Below are positions 16,681 to 23,922 of a DNA stretch of 64,000 nt, piece after piece. The position numbers were made by a program, and so were the translations under genes. Within the stretch, counting starts at the first letter, position 1. Each line of letters begins with the position of its first letter. This stretch comes from Streptomyces flavofungini (GTDB lineage: Bacteria > Actinomycetota > Actinomycetes > Streptomycetales > Streptomycetaceae): contig NZ_BMVR01000008.1 in the NCBI RefSeq assembly GCF_014650815.1, forward strand, positions 62,001 through 126,000, written 5' to 3'. The notes under the pieces are model-generated. The model saw nothing but the letters and a program-made list of their open reading frames with translations, did no database searches and was not told the DNA's origin.

Positions 16681-17796
16681 TCAGGACGAGAAGCACGCCT
16701 GGGCGCAGCCGTCGGCGGGGGTCAGGCACACCTCGGCCGCCATCGGCCGGACGCCCCCGAGGGCCCTCATGCGGGTGGCCGGATACCGCCGGGCGCCCCG
16801 GGCCCGCGCCGCCCGCACCTCCTCAGCCCGCACCGCCCGCACCACCTTGGCCCCCGCCACCCGCACCACCTTGGCCCTCGCCACCCGCACCACCTCAGCC
16901 CTCGCCACCCGCACCACCTCAGCCCCCGCCACCCGCACCACCTTGGCCCTCGCCACCCGCACCACCTCAGCCCCCGCCACCCGCACCACCTCAGCCCCCG
17001 CCACCCGCACCACCTTGGCCCGCGCGCCCGGCAGCACGACCACGACCCGGTCCCCCGGCAGCAGCAGCCCCTCGGCCCGCGCCCACACCGCGCCGCACGC
17101 CTTCGCGTACCACGGCTCCCCCCGCCGCCCGGCCCCGAACTCCCGCGTGGCCAACGAGGTCACCCGCCCCTGCCCGCCACAGCCCGGCCGCGCCGGATCC
17201 TCGCCCGCGCAGCCTCCACCGGCACACCGCGGCGCAGCGGGCCCGGGTCCGGCGGCGGACCGCGGACCGCTCCGGCCCCCGTCCCCGTCCCCCGCCCAGG
17301 CCCGGCCGGCGAACAGCCCGCCCACGAAGGCCGCGGCCACGGCGAGTGCCGTCCCGGCGAGCGCGGTGCGCAGGCGGAGGGTGCGGGGCGCCGGGCGCAC
17401 GGGCGGGGGTGACGGGGCCGCGGGTTCCGGGAGTTCGACGGGCTCCGACGGCGCCGCCGCCTCCGGCCCGGTCGTGGGCGCCGGTTCCGTCACGGCACCG
17501 GCGGCCTCGGCGGGCCCCCCGGAGCCCGGCGCGCCCCGCACCTCCTGCACCACCTCGTGCAGCACCAGCAGCCGCGTCGGCTCCACGCCGCAGACCCGGG
17601 ACAGTTCCTCGACGGCGGCGCGCGGTACCGGCTTCTTGCCGTTGAGGTAGCGCTCCCAGGAGGAGCGGCTGTACGAGGTCCTGGCGGCCAGGGACGTCAG
17701 ACTGAGCCCGCTGTGGTCCTTCAACCGCCGTAACTGGACGACCAGTCGGCGTTCCTGCTCCCCCAGTGACGCGGGCAGCTCTCTCCAACGCGGCAT
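16681..17796 (-). CDS. membrane-anchored XRE/DUF2690 regulator with expanded repeat (paralogue 3)
   Basis: This is a 371-residue protein from the ATG at 17796. The HTH (GLSLTSLAARTSYSRSSWER) is nearly identical in layout to its neighbours. After a Pro/Glu linker come a membrane helix (TALAGTALAVAAAFVGGLFAG) and a DUF2690 domain with Cys in APRCAGGGCAGEDPARPGCGG and WYAKACGAVW. Within the domain, after LLLPGDRVVVVLPG, about eight copies of an 8-residue unit (VVRVAGAE / VVRVARAK) are inserted, encoded by a 24-bp minisatellite at 16834-17025. The conserved C-terminal Cys region then resumes. Whether the expanded domain still folds is open; the frame is intact. Confidence 0.82.
   Translation of the reverse strand: MPRWRELPASLGEQERRLVVQLRRLKDHSGLSLTSLAARTSYSRSSWERYLNGKKPVPRAAVEELSRVCGVEPTRLLVLHEVVQEVRGAPGSGGPAEAAGAVTEPAPTTGPEAAAPSEPVELPEPAAPSPPPVRPAPRTLRLRTALAGTALAVAAAFVGGLFAGRAWAGDGDGGRSGPRSAAGPGPAAPRCAGGGCAGEDPARPGCGGQGRVTSLATREFGAGRRGEPWYAKACGAVWARAEGLLLPGDRVVVVLPGARAKVVRVAGAEVVRVAGAEVVRVARAKVVRVAGAEVVRVARAEVVRVARAKVVRVAGAKVVRAVRAEEVRAARARGARRYPATRMRALGGVRPMAAEVCLTPADGCAQACFSS
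16834..17025. repeat. 24-bp minisatellite, about 8 copies, in frame
   Basis: Copies of CACCCGCACCACCT plus a 10-nt variable part begin at 16858, 16882, 16906, 16930, 16954, 16978 and 17002, with a degenerate copy at 16834. The 24-nt period keeps the reading frame and encodes VVRVAGAE-like units in the gene at 16681-17796. Confidence 0.9.
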
Positions 17797-18116
17797 GTCC
17801 ACCCCATACGCGTGCCAAGGTCCCCCGAGGCGAATCGCCCCCTGCGCCCGATCAGATGGCGGATGCAACAATTCCGGTTCCCCCGGCGTCCGTCCCGGGC
17901 GTCCGGAAAGGGCGCTCCCGGCGCGTCCCGCGTCCCACGACGGCGTCCGCGGCCGCCGCGTCCCCGCAGGTCGGCGCGGGCGACGTCCCACCGGGGCCCA
18001 ACTCGTCCCAGGGCCCTGGATGTCGACCGGTTCGGATCGGCAGAGTCGGTGCTGCACGACGGGCGGCGCGGGCCCACTCGCACCGGCCGGCCGGACCACC
18101 ACAACGGGGAGTTCAC
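17797..18116. promoter_or_regulatory. 320-nt divergent region upstream of XRE paralogue 3
   Basis: It contains GACGTCCCACC near 17981 and TCGTCCCAGGG near 18004, similar to words in the promoter region of paralogue 1. GGGGAG at 18106 is the ribosome site for the small ORF at 18117. No further gene is supported. Confidence 0.3.
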
Positions 18117-18224
18117 ATGACCGACAGCACCGCGGGCGCGCCTTCGGAGGGCGAGGAGGACACCGGCTGGCGGGCCCCGTCCCGCCGGACCGGGTCCGCG
18201 CGGACCGCCGCCGTGACCTGCTGA
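18117..18224 (+). CDS. putative 35-aa peptide
   Basis: A short ORF with ATG at 18117 and GGGGAG 5 nt upstream encodes 35 residues: an acidic N-terminal half (GEEDTGW) and a basic, Thr/Ser-rich C-terminal half ending AAVTC with a single terminal Cys. It is divergent from XRE paralogue 3, and a strong hairpin follows 15 nt after its stop. It could be a small signalling or regulatory peptide partner of the XRE regulator. A modified-peptide precursor is conceivable but no modification enzyme is nearby. The evidence is only start signal, position and terminator. Confidence 0.35.
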   Translation: MTDSTAGAPSEGEEDTGWRAPSRRTGSARTAAVTC

Positions 18225-18238
18225 GCCGGGCACCGCAC

Positions 18239-18290
18239 GCCGGACGGCGGTCCGCGCTCCCACGGGGGAGGACGGGCCGCCGTCCGGTGC
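18239..18290. terminator. bidirectional terminator
   Basis: GCCGGACGGCGG and CCGCCGTCCGG form a strong stem with a large loop that itself contains CTCCCACGGGGGAG. It lies between the 35-aa ORF (plus) and the response regulator gene stop (minus, 18309). Confidence 0.7.
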
Positions 18291-18308
18291 ACGCGCCAGG
18301 AAGCGAGG

Positions 18309-18998
18309 TCAGAGGCTGGAGCCGCCGGGGGTCACCAGGCCCGTCTCATAGGCGATCACCACCGCCTGCGCCCTGGTGTCCAGGTCGAGTTTGTTCATGG
18401 TGCGGTTCAGGTGCGTCTTGACCGTGGCCTCGCTGATGTAGAGGCGGTCGGCTATCTCCGCGTTGGACAGGCCCCGGGCTATCAGCTTCAGGACCTCCAG
18501 CTCACGGCCGGTGAGCGCGGCGAGGTCCGGCGGCGGCTCACCGGCGGGCGCGGCCCCGGCGCGTACCGCGAAGGCCTCCACGAGGCGGCGGGTGACGCTC
18601 GGCGCGAACAGCGCGTCGCCGCTGCCGACCGCGGCCAGGGCGGCGAGGAGCCGTTCCGGCCCCGAGTCCTTCAGCAGGAACCCGGCGGCGCCCGCGCGCA
18701 GCGCCCCGTACACGTACTCGTCGAGGTCGAACGTGGTGAGGACCAGGATGCGGGGCGGCGGCTCGGCGGCCTCGGCGAGGATGCGCTCGGTGGCCGTGAT
18801 GCCGTTCATGCCGGGCATGCGGATGTCCATGAGGATCACGTCGGGACGGGTGGCCGCCGCCAGTTCCACGGCCTCGTCGCCGTCGCCCGCCTCACCGACC
18901 ACCTCGATGCCGGGCGCGGCCCGCAGCACACCGACGAGCCCGGCGCGGATGAGGAACTGGTCGTCCACGACGAGCACCCTGATGTGGCTTGCGTTCAT
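18309..18998 (-). CDS. NarL/LuxR-type response regulator
   Basis: This is a 229-residue response regulator. The receiver domain has acidic residues VVDDQF, the phospho-acceptor Asp in VILMDIRMPGMNG, T in LVLTTFD and Lys in FLLKDSG. The C-terminal LuxR-type HTH is clear (LTGRELEVLKLIARGLSNAE, then YISEATVKTHLNRTM). The ATG at 18998 overlaps the histidine kinase stop as ATGA, so the pair is translationally coupled. Targets are unknown; regulators of this size with DesK-like kinases usually control nearby or distant envelope and metabolic genes. Confidence 0.94.
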   Translation of the reverse strand: MNASHIRVLVVDDQFLIRAGLVGVLRAAPGIEVVGEAGDGDEAVELAAATRPDVILMDIRMPGMNGITATERILAEAAEPPPRILVLTTFDLDEYVYGALRAGAAGFLLKDSGPERLLAALAAVGSGDALFAPSVTRRLVEAFAVRAGAAPAGEPPPDLAALTGRELEVLKLIARGLSNAEIADRLYISEATVKTHLNRTMNKLDLDTRAQAVVIAYETGLVTPGGSSL

Positions 18999-20155
18999 TC
19001 GTTGGCGTCGTCTCCCGGCGGTGCGAACCGTGCCGACGTCGGCAGGGTCAGCCTCACGGCGAACCCTCCCACGCTGCGCGGTCCGATGCTGATCGTTCCG
19101 CCGTAGAGCTTGGCCCGTTCCCGCATGCCGATCAACCCATGTCCACCAGGGCTCCTCACTCTGTCCGGAATCACCCCCTCCCCATTGTCGGTGACGGACA
19201 CTTCGATGTAGTCGCGGTGGTAGTGCAGCTCCACGGTCGCGCTGGCCTGCCGCGCGTGCTTGAGGACGTTGGTGAGGGCCTCCTGCACCACGCGGTACGC
19301 GCACAGTTCGACGCCGGGCGCGATCGGCCTCGGCGTCCCCCGCACCCGGAACTCGACGGGCACCCCGCCCGCTCTGACCCGGTCCGTCATGTCCCCGATG
19401 CGGGCGAGCCCCGGCATCGGCGCGTCCGGCGCCTCCCCGTCGTCCTCCTGGGCGCGCAGCACCCGCAGCATGCGGCGCATCTCCTCCAGGGCCTCCGTGC
19501 TGGTGCCGGAGATGGTGCCGAGCGCGGCACGCGCGGTCTTGGCGTCGGAGTCGAAGACGAACTTGGCGAGCCCCGCCTGCACGGAGATCACCGACATGTG
19601 GTGGGCGACGACGTCGTGCAGCTCCCGCGCTATCCGCCCGCGCTCCTCCGCGACCGCGTCCCGCGCCTGCTCCTGCTGCTCGGCGCGGGTCTTGCGGGCG
19701 AGTTCGGCGGAGCGGCGGGCCAGGTATCCCAGCCGCCACACCAGGGCGTTGACGCCGAGGGCCTGCGCCGCCACCGACGGCACGGAGGCGTGGTCCTGGC
19801 TCACCAGGCTGCCGAACACCCAGATCCCGGCGAGCAGCGCCGCGCAGATGCCGGTCGTGCGGGTCCGGCGTTGCAGGGCGACCGTGTAGAGGCACAGCAT
19901 GGGGCCGAACGACGTGACCACGGGCCAGTAGCCGACGGCGACGTACACGGTCCAGATCGCGTAGGTGAGGAGGCAGACGAGCAGCGGGGCCTTCGAGCGG
20001 ACCACCGTCGGCGCGATCACGAGCAGCGCGAGGGCGTAGCCCCGCACGTCCAGCTCGGTCCAGCCGATCGACGAGGCCTCGGGGCCGATCAACGCCAGCA
20101 GCGCCACTTGCCCGAGGGCGAGCAGCACGTCGACGGTGAACGGGCGGAGGCGCAT
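18995..20155 (-). CDS. sensor histidine kinase (HisKA_3 type)
   Basis: This is a 386-residue kinase, the partner of the regulator at 18309-18998. The N-terminal half has about five or six membrane helices (residues 8-140) with short loops and no large extracellular domain, suggesting intramembrane sensing. The phospho-acceptor His is in ARELHDVVAHHMSVI, the N-box is QEALTNVLKHA and the G-boxes include TDNGEGV and GHGLIGMRERAKLYGG. The ATG at 20155 begins the family homology; the upstream 450 nt carry its promoter. The ligand is unknown. Confidence 0.93.
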   Translation of the reverse strand: MRLRPFTVDVLLALGQVALLALIGPEASSIGWTELDVRGYALALLVIAPTVVRSKAPLLVCLLTYAIWTVYVAVGYWPVVTSFGPMLCLYTVALQRRTRTTGICAALLAGIWVFGSLVSQDHASVPSVAAQALGVNALVWRLGYLARRSAELARKTRAEQQEQARDAVAEERGRIARELHDVVAHHMSVISVQAGLAKFVFDSDAKTARAALGTISGTSTEALEEMRRMLRVLRAQEDDGEAPDAPMPGLARIGDMTDRVRAGGVPVEFRVRGTPRPIAPGVELCAYRVVQEALTNVLKHARQASATVELHYHRDYIEVSVTDNGEGVIPDRVRSPGGHGLIGMRERAKLYGGTISIGPRSVGGFAVRLTLPTSARFAPPGDDANE

Positions 20156-20604
20156 CGCCGCAGCGTAGCCCGCATACTTGGCGGTATACGTCCATCGTTC
20201 GCCGTACCGCGGAAGTTGTAGACGTCGATCGTCTACGACCGGCGTCGTACGCGAACGTCAACCCGGCACAGGACGACGGCCCCTCCCCGTCCCGCGTAGG
20301 TTCTTGCCCAGCACCACCACCCGCGCCGCCTTGAAACGGCGCGCCGGGGGAAGGGGGCGCGGGCCTGCAAACGGGGGTTTGCACGGGGGACCGGGCCTGC
20401 GCCCCGAATACAGCACCAGGCAGCAGTGCACGGCGGTACACGGCAGGACAACTACAGACCACTGAGGTATGCGGCTTCGTGCGGGGGCGCACGAAGGAAC
20501 GGGCCCGCAGCCGATCGCAACACCCCCTGCCCCCACGGCCAACGGCCCGTACTCTCCTGGCGAGTACGGGCCGTTGGCGTGTGCCGACAAGCGCTGTCCG
20601 ACGG
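20156..20604. other. 449-nt intergenic region
   Basis: This contains the promoter region of the histidine kinase gene (TAGACGTCGATCGTCTAC, an inverted repeat at about 20219-20236) and the terminator of the DUF3017 gene. Between them I see no convincing coding sequence. Confidence 0.35.
20539..20577 (-). terminator. terminator of folD-DUF3017 operon
   Basis: CCAACGGCCCGTACTC and GAGTACGGGCCGTTGG form a perfect 16-bp stem with a 7-nt loop, 28 nt after the DUF3017 stop on the minus strand. Confidence 0.9.
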
Positions 20605-21210
20605 CTAGCTGCTGATCGTGAAGTGCAGCGTGTCGTCGAGGAACGGGATCTCCAGCCACGGGTTCGGCTGCGCCATCATCGAGAGCAGCACGATCGCCAG
20701 GCCGAGACTCCCGTACGTCACCATGTCCGTGAACCGTGAGCGCACCGCCAGCATGCCGACGCCCGGCAGCCACCAGCGCATCACGGCCCCCACGAGCAGC
20801 GCGAGCCCGATCAGTATCGTGCCGACGCGGAACACGTCGAAGGCGGTCAGGAGCAGCCCGAGCCCGACCAGCGACACCACACTGAGCAGCGGCCACTGCC
20901 GCGCCGGGGCAGGCGCGTCCCCCGACGCCGCACGCCCCCCGCCCTCGGGCCGCGCGGTGTCCCGGGTGAACAGCGGGAACCGCCGCGAGACCTTGCGGGG
21001 CTCACCGTCGGGCCCGGGGGCGCTGACGGCACCCTTGGCGGTGGGCTGGCCGTGGGCGTCGGGATCGCCGGACGCCTCGGGAGACGCCTCGGGAGCACCC
21101 GGCGCCTCGGCGGCGACCGCCGCGCCGGACTCGGCGGACGTGTCCGGCTCCGGGTCCGTGGCCGCACCCCGGGACGGGTCCGTGGACCCGTCCTTCGCCT
21201 CTACGTTCAT
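20605..21210 (-). CDS. DUF3017 membrane protein
   Basis: This is a 201-residue protein with a long Ala/Pro/Glu/Asp-rich cytoplasmic N-terminus (residues 1-105) and a compact C-terminal domain with three hydrophobic helices (LLSVVSLVGLGLLLTAFDVF, VGTILIGLALLVGAVM, YGSLGLAIVLLSMM). This matches the DUF3017 family, which in Streptomyces is encoded right after folD. It starts 19 nt after the folD stop, so the two form an operon. The function is unknown. Confidence 0.88.
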   Translation of the reverse strand: MNVEAKDGSTDPSRGAATDPEPDTSAESGAAVAAEAPGAPEASPEASGDPDAHGQPTAKGAVSAPGPDGEPRKVSRRFPLFTRDTARPEGGGRAASGDAPAPARQWPLLSVVSLVGLGLLLTAFDVFRVGTILIGLALLVGAVMRWWLPGVGMLAVRSRFTDMVTYGSLGLAIVLLSMMAQPNPWLEIPFLDDTLHFTISS

Positions 21211-21229
21211 GGGGTCACCCTTCAACAGG

Positions 21230-22090
21230 TCAGCCCTCGGCGGCGGCACGTTCCGCGGCCTCGACGACGTTGACGAGGAGCTGGGCGCGGGTCATCGGGC
21301 CGACGCCGCCCGGGTTGGGCGAGATCCACCCGGCGACCTCGGCGACGGCCGGCTCGACATCGCCGACGATCTTGCCGTTGCCGTCGCGCGAGACGCCGAC
21401 GTCGAGCACGGCGGCGCCGGGCTTCACGTCCTCGGCCTTGATCAGGTGCGGCACCCCGGCCGCCGCCACGATGATGTCGGCGCGCTTCAGGTGGGAGGAG
21501 AGGTCACGGGTGCCGGTGTGGCACTGCGTGACGGTGGCGTTCTCCGACTTGCGGGTGAGCAGCAGCGGCATCGGCCGGCCGATGGTCACGCCGCGGCCGA
21601 CGACCACGACCTCCGCGCCCTTGATCTCCACGTTGTGCCGGCGGAGCAGGCGGATGATCCCGTACGGGGTGCAGGGCAGCGGCGCGGGCTCGTTGAGGAC
21701 GAGGCGGCCCAGGTTGGTGGGGTGCAGTCCGTCGGCGTCCTTGGCCGGGTCCATCAGCTCCAGGATGCGGTTCTCGTCGATGCCCTTGGGCAGCGGCAGT
21801 TGCACGATGTAGCCGGTGCACGCCGGGTCGTCGTTCAGCTCGCGCACGACGGCCTCGATCTCCTCCTGCGAGGCGGTCGCGGGCAGTTCGCGCTGGATGG
21901 AGGCGATGCCGACCTGTGCGCAGTCGCGGTGCTTGCCCGCCACGTACTTCTGGCTGCCCGGGTCGTCACCGACCAGGACGGTGCCGAGGCCGGGCGTGAC
22001 GCCCTTTTCCTTCAGGGCCGCCACGCGGGCGGTCAGTTCGGACTTGATCGCTGCTGCGGTGGCCTTGCCATCGAGAATCTGGGCGGTCAT
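21230..22090 (-). CDS. folD: bifunctional methylenetetrahydrofolate dehydrogenase/cyclohydrolase
   Basis: FolD interconverts 5,10-methylene-THF, methenyl-THF and 10-formyl-THF in the cytoplasm, supplying one-carbon units to purine synthesis (used by the PurN and PurH encoded nearby). The protein has 286 residues, the usual length. The active-site region SQKYVAGKHRDC carries the conserved Tyr and Lys; GYIVQLPLPKGIDE, the NADP-binding VVGRGVTIGRPM and the C-terminal PGGVGPMT are all present. The ATG at 22090 begins MTAQILDGK, typical for the family. Confidence 0.97.
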   Translation of the reverse strand: MTAQILDGKATAAAIKSELTARVAALKEKGVTPGLGTVLVGDDPGSQKYVAGKHRDCAQVGIASIQRELPATASQEEIEAVVRELNDDPACTGYIVQLPLPKGIDENRILELMDPAKDADGLHPTNLGRLVLNEPAPLPCTPYGIIRLLRRHNVEIKGAEVVVVGRGVTIGRPMPLLLTRKSENATVTQCHTGTRDLSSHLKRADIIVAAAGVPHLIKAEDVKPGAAVLDVGVSRDGNGKIVGDVEPAVAEVAGWISPNPGGVGPMTRAQLLVNVVEAAERAAAEG

Positions 22091-22336
22091 GCCCCCATCC
22101 TCGCGGATGAGCCCGCCCGGGTACCAATCCGGGGGCACCCGGACGCCCGCCCGCCACCCCCGCGGTTGCACTCGCACAACGTTCCGTGAGCTGGCTGGAC
22201 AAACACGACGGCGCTGCAGAAGCATGTGGGCCACAGTGCCGCGGCCGGAGTCGGGGGGACCGACGCATCTGTGAACGTTCCTCCGCGCGTGCCGCGCCGT
22301 CCCCGCACGCAGCTCCCCGACGGAGGAATCCCCACC

Positions 22337-22963
22337 ATGAGCAACCCCTACGGGCACCCGCCCCAGCAGCCCCAGCCGGGCCAGGGGCCCGGTTACGGCT
22401 ACCCGCAGCAGCCCCCGCAAGGCGTACCGCCGCAGCAGGGCGGCTATCCGGGCCAGGGCTACGCGCCCTACCCGCAGCCCGGTCCCGGCCAGGCCCCGTA
22501 CGGCGGCTACCCGCAGCAGCAGCCGGGCTACGGCTACGACCCGGCCGGGTACGCGCCCCGCCCGGAGCTGGCGCACTGGGGTCTGCGCGCGGGCGCGCTG
22601 CTCATCGACGGCCTGGTCTTCGGCCTCGTGTACCTCATCATCGGCATCGGTGTCGCCGTGGGCAGGGGCGGCGCCGGAGTCGTCCTCATCCTCGTCGGCG
22701 TCCTCGCCATCATCGCCTTCGCGATCTACCAGCTGATCCAGGAGGGCAGGACCGGCCAGACCATCGGCAAGAAGGCCGTCGGCATCCGGCTGCTGCGCGA
22801 GCTGGACGGGCGGCCGGTCGGCGTCGGCATGGCGTTCGTCCGCAGGCTCGCCCACTTCCTGGACTCCCTGCCGATCTACCTCGGCTGGCTGTGGCCGCTG
22901 TGGGACGACAAGAAGCAGACCTTCGCCGACAAGGTCTGCGGCACCGTCGTCATCAAGGGCTGA
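22337..22963 (+). CDS. RDD family membrane protein with Pro/Gly/Tyr-rich N-terminus
   Basis: This is a 208-residue protein. Residues 1-75 are a disordered tail with repeated YPQQ, PGQG and YGGYP-like units. The RDD domain follows, with R and D residues in the first helix (LRAGALLIDGLVFGLVYLII), a second hydrophobic segment, the conserved GQTIGKKAVGIRLL, and a third helix near LGWLWPLWDDKKQTFADK. The ATG at 22337 has GGAGGA 8-13 nt upstream. It is divergent from folD. RDD proteins are envelope proteins, some linked to ion transport; its substrate is unknown. Confidence 0.88.
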   Translation: MSNPYGHPPQQPQPGQGPGYGYPQQPPQGVPPQQGGYPGQGYAPYPQPGPGQAPYGGYPQQQPGYGYDPAGYAPRPELAHWGLRAGALLIDGLVFGLVYLIIGIGVAVGRGGAGVVLILVGVLAIIAFAIYQLIQEGRTGQTIGKKAVGIRLLRELDGRPVGVGMAFVRRLAHFLDSLPIYLGWLWPLWDDKKQTFADKVCGTVVIKG

Positions 22964-23068
22964 ACCGTCACCCGAGGCCGAGCCGTCAGCCGGGTCCGGG
23001 CCGCCGTCAAGGGCTGACCCACGCCCCATCCGGCCCACCCGGCGCACGGCACCCCGCCGCACGGCCCC

Positions 23069-23111
23069 GCGGGCCGCACCTCCCTGATTCTTCACGGGAG
23101 TTGCGGCCCGC
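23069..23111 (+). terminator. terminator after the RDD gene
   Basis: GCGGGCCGCACCTCCC and GGGAGTTGCGGCCCGC pair with one internal mismatch around an 11-nt loop, about 105 nt after the RDD stop. Confidence 0.65.
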
Positions 23112-23187
23112 CGCCTTATCCCCGGGGCGTGTTCTCCCTACCCTGTGCGGCGGGGAAGCACGGGGGACATCGGGGGAAGGACGCGTC

Positions 23188-23922
23188 ATGTCCGTGTACA
23201 GCGTGATCGTGGTGCCCGGGGCCGGGCACGGGGAGCAACTGCGGCTCGCGCCCGGGGAGCGGCTGCGGTTCGGGCGGCGGGCCGGGAGCAACGACCTGGT
23301 CCTCGCGCACGAGGGGGTGTCGCGCGCCGCCGGTGAGATCACCGCGCAGGGCGCGTTCTGGGTGCTGAGCAACCTCAGCGCGCACCAGACGTACGCCGTG
23401 GAGAACCCGGAGGGCGCGGGCGAGCACATCAAGGTCGCCCCGGGGCGCCTGGACGCGCCGGTGCCGTTCGAGTTCGCCCGCGTCGTGCTGCCCGCCGCGG
23501 GCGAGCTGCTGCACTTCGACGTCTGGGCACCGCGGCACGACTACGCGAGCGCGGGCCCCCGGGCCGACGGCGCCACCACCCGCCCCGCCTTCGGCCTGGA
23601 CCCGACCAAGCGCTACTTCGCCGTCCTGGCCGCCCTCTGCGAGCCCCGCCTCCGCGGCGCCCCGCACGCCCCCGCCCCCACCGTCGACCAGCTCACGGCC
23701 CGGCTGGCACCGATCTGGCCGACGGCGAACCGGGCGGCGGTGCAGTGGAACATCGACTACCTCGCCATCAAGCTGCGCCTCCGGCCGACCGGCCCAGGGC
23801 CCGCCGCCCCGGGCCCCCGCCTCAACGGCAAGAAGGAGTCCCTGGTCTCCCTCGCCCTGCGCTTCGACCTGGTGCGCGAGGACGACCTGGGCATCCTGGC
23901 CGGGGCGGCGGGGGCCCGGTGA
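23188..23922 (+). CDS. FHA domain protein with C-terminal helical domain
   Basis: This is a 244-residue protein. Residues 1-105 look like an FHA phosphothreonine-binding domain: RLRFGRRAGSNDLVL gives the GR and S positions, and VSRAAGEI takes the place of the usual S-x-x-H. The missing His is notable and may mean weakened phosphopeptide binding. Residues 135-244 form a second domain (FGLDPTKRYFAVLAALCEPR) resembling winged-helix regions of actinobacterial proteins found before kinases. Its stop overlaps the kinase start as GTGA, so the two are coupled, and the FHA domain probably recognises the kinase or its substrates. Confidence 0.82.
   Translation: MSVYSVIVVPGAGHGEQLRLAPGERLRFGRRAGSNDLVLAHEGVSRAAGEITAQGAFWVLSNLSAHQTYAVENPEGAGEHIKVAPGRLDAPVPFEFARVVLPAAGELLHFDVWAPRHDYASAGPRADGATTRPAFGLDPTKRYFAVLAALCEPRLRGAPHAPAPTVDQLTARLAPIWPTANRAAVQWNIDYLAIKLRLRPTGPGPAAPGPRLNGKKESLVSLALRFDLVREDDLGILAGAAGAR

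Noticed and set aside
16216..17650. Long plus-strand ORFs rich in Pro/His across XRE paralogue 3
   Set aside because: They are shadows of the 24-bp repeat and of the minus-strand DUF2690 gene, which has clear domains.
18117..18224. RiPP (lanthipeptide-like) precursor because of the Thr/Ser-rich, Cys-ending peptide
   Set aside because: No modification enzyme or exporter is adjacent, and there is only one Cys; kept only as a putative small peptide.
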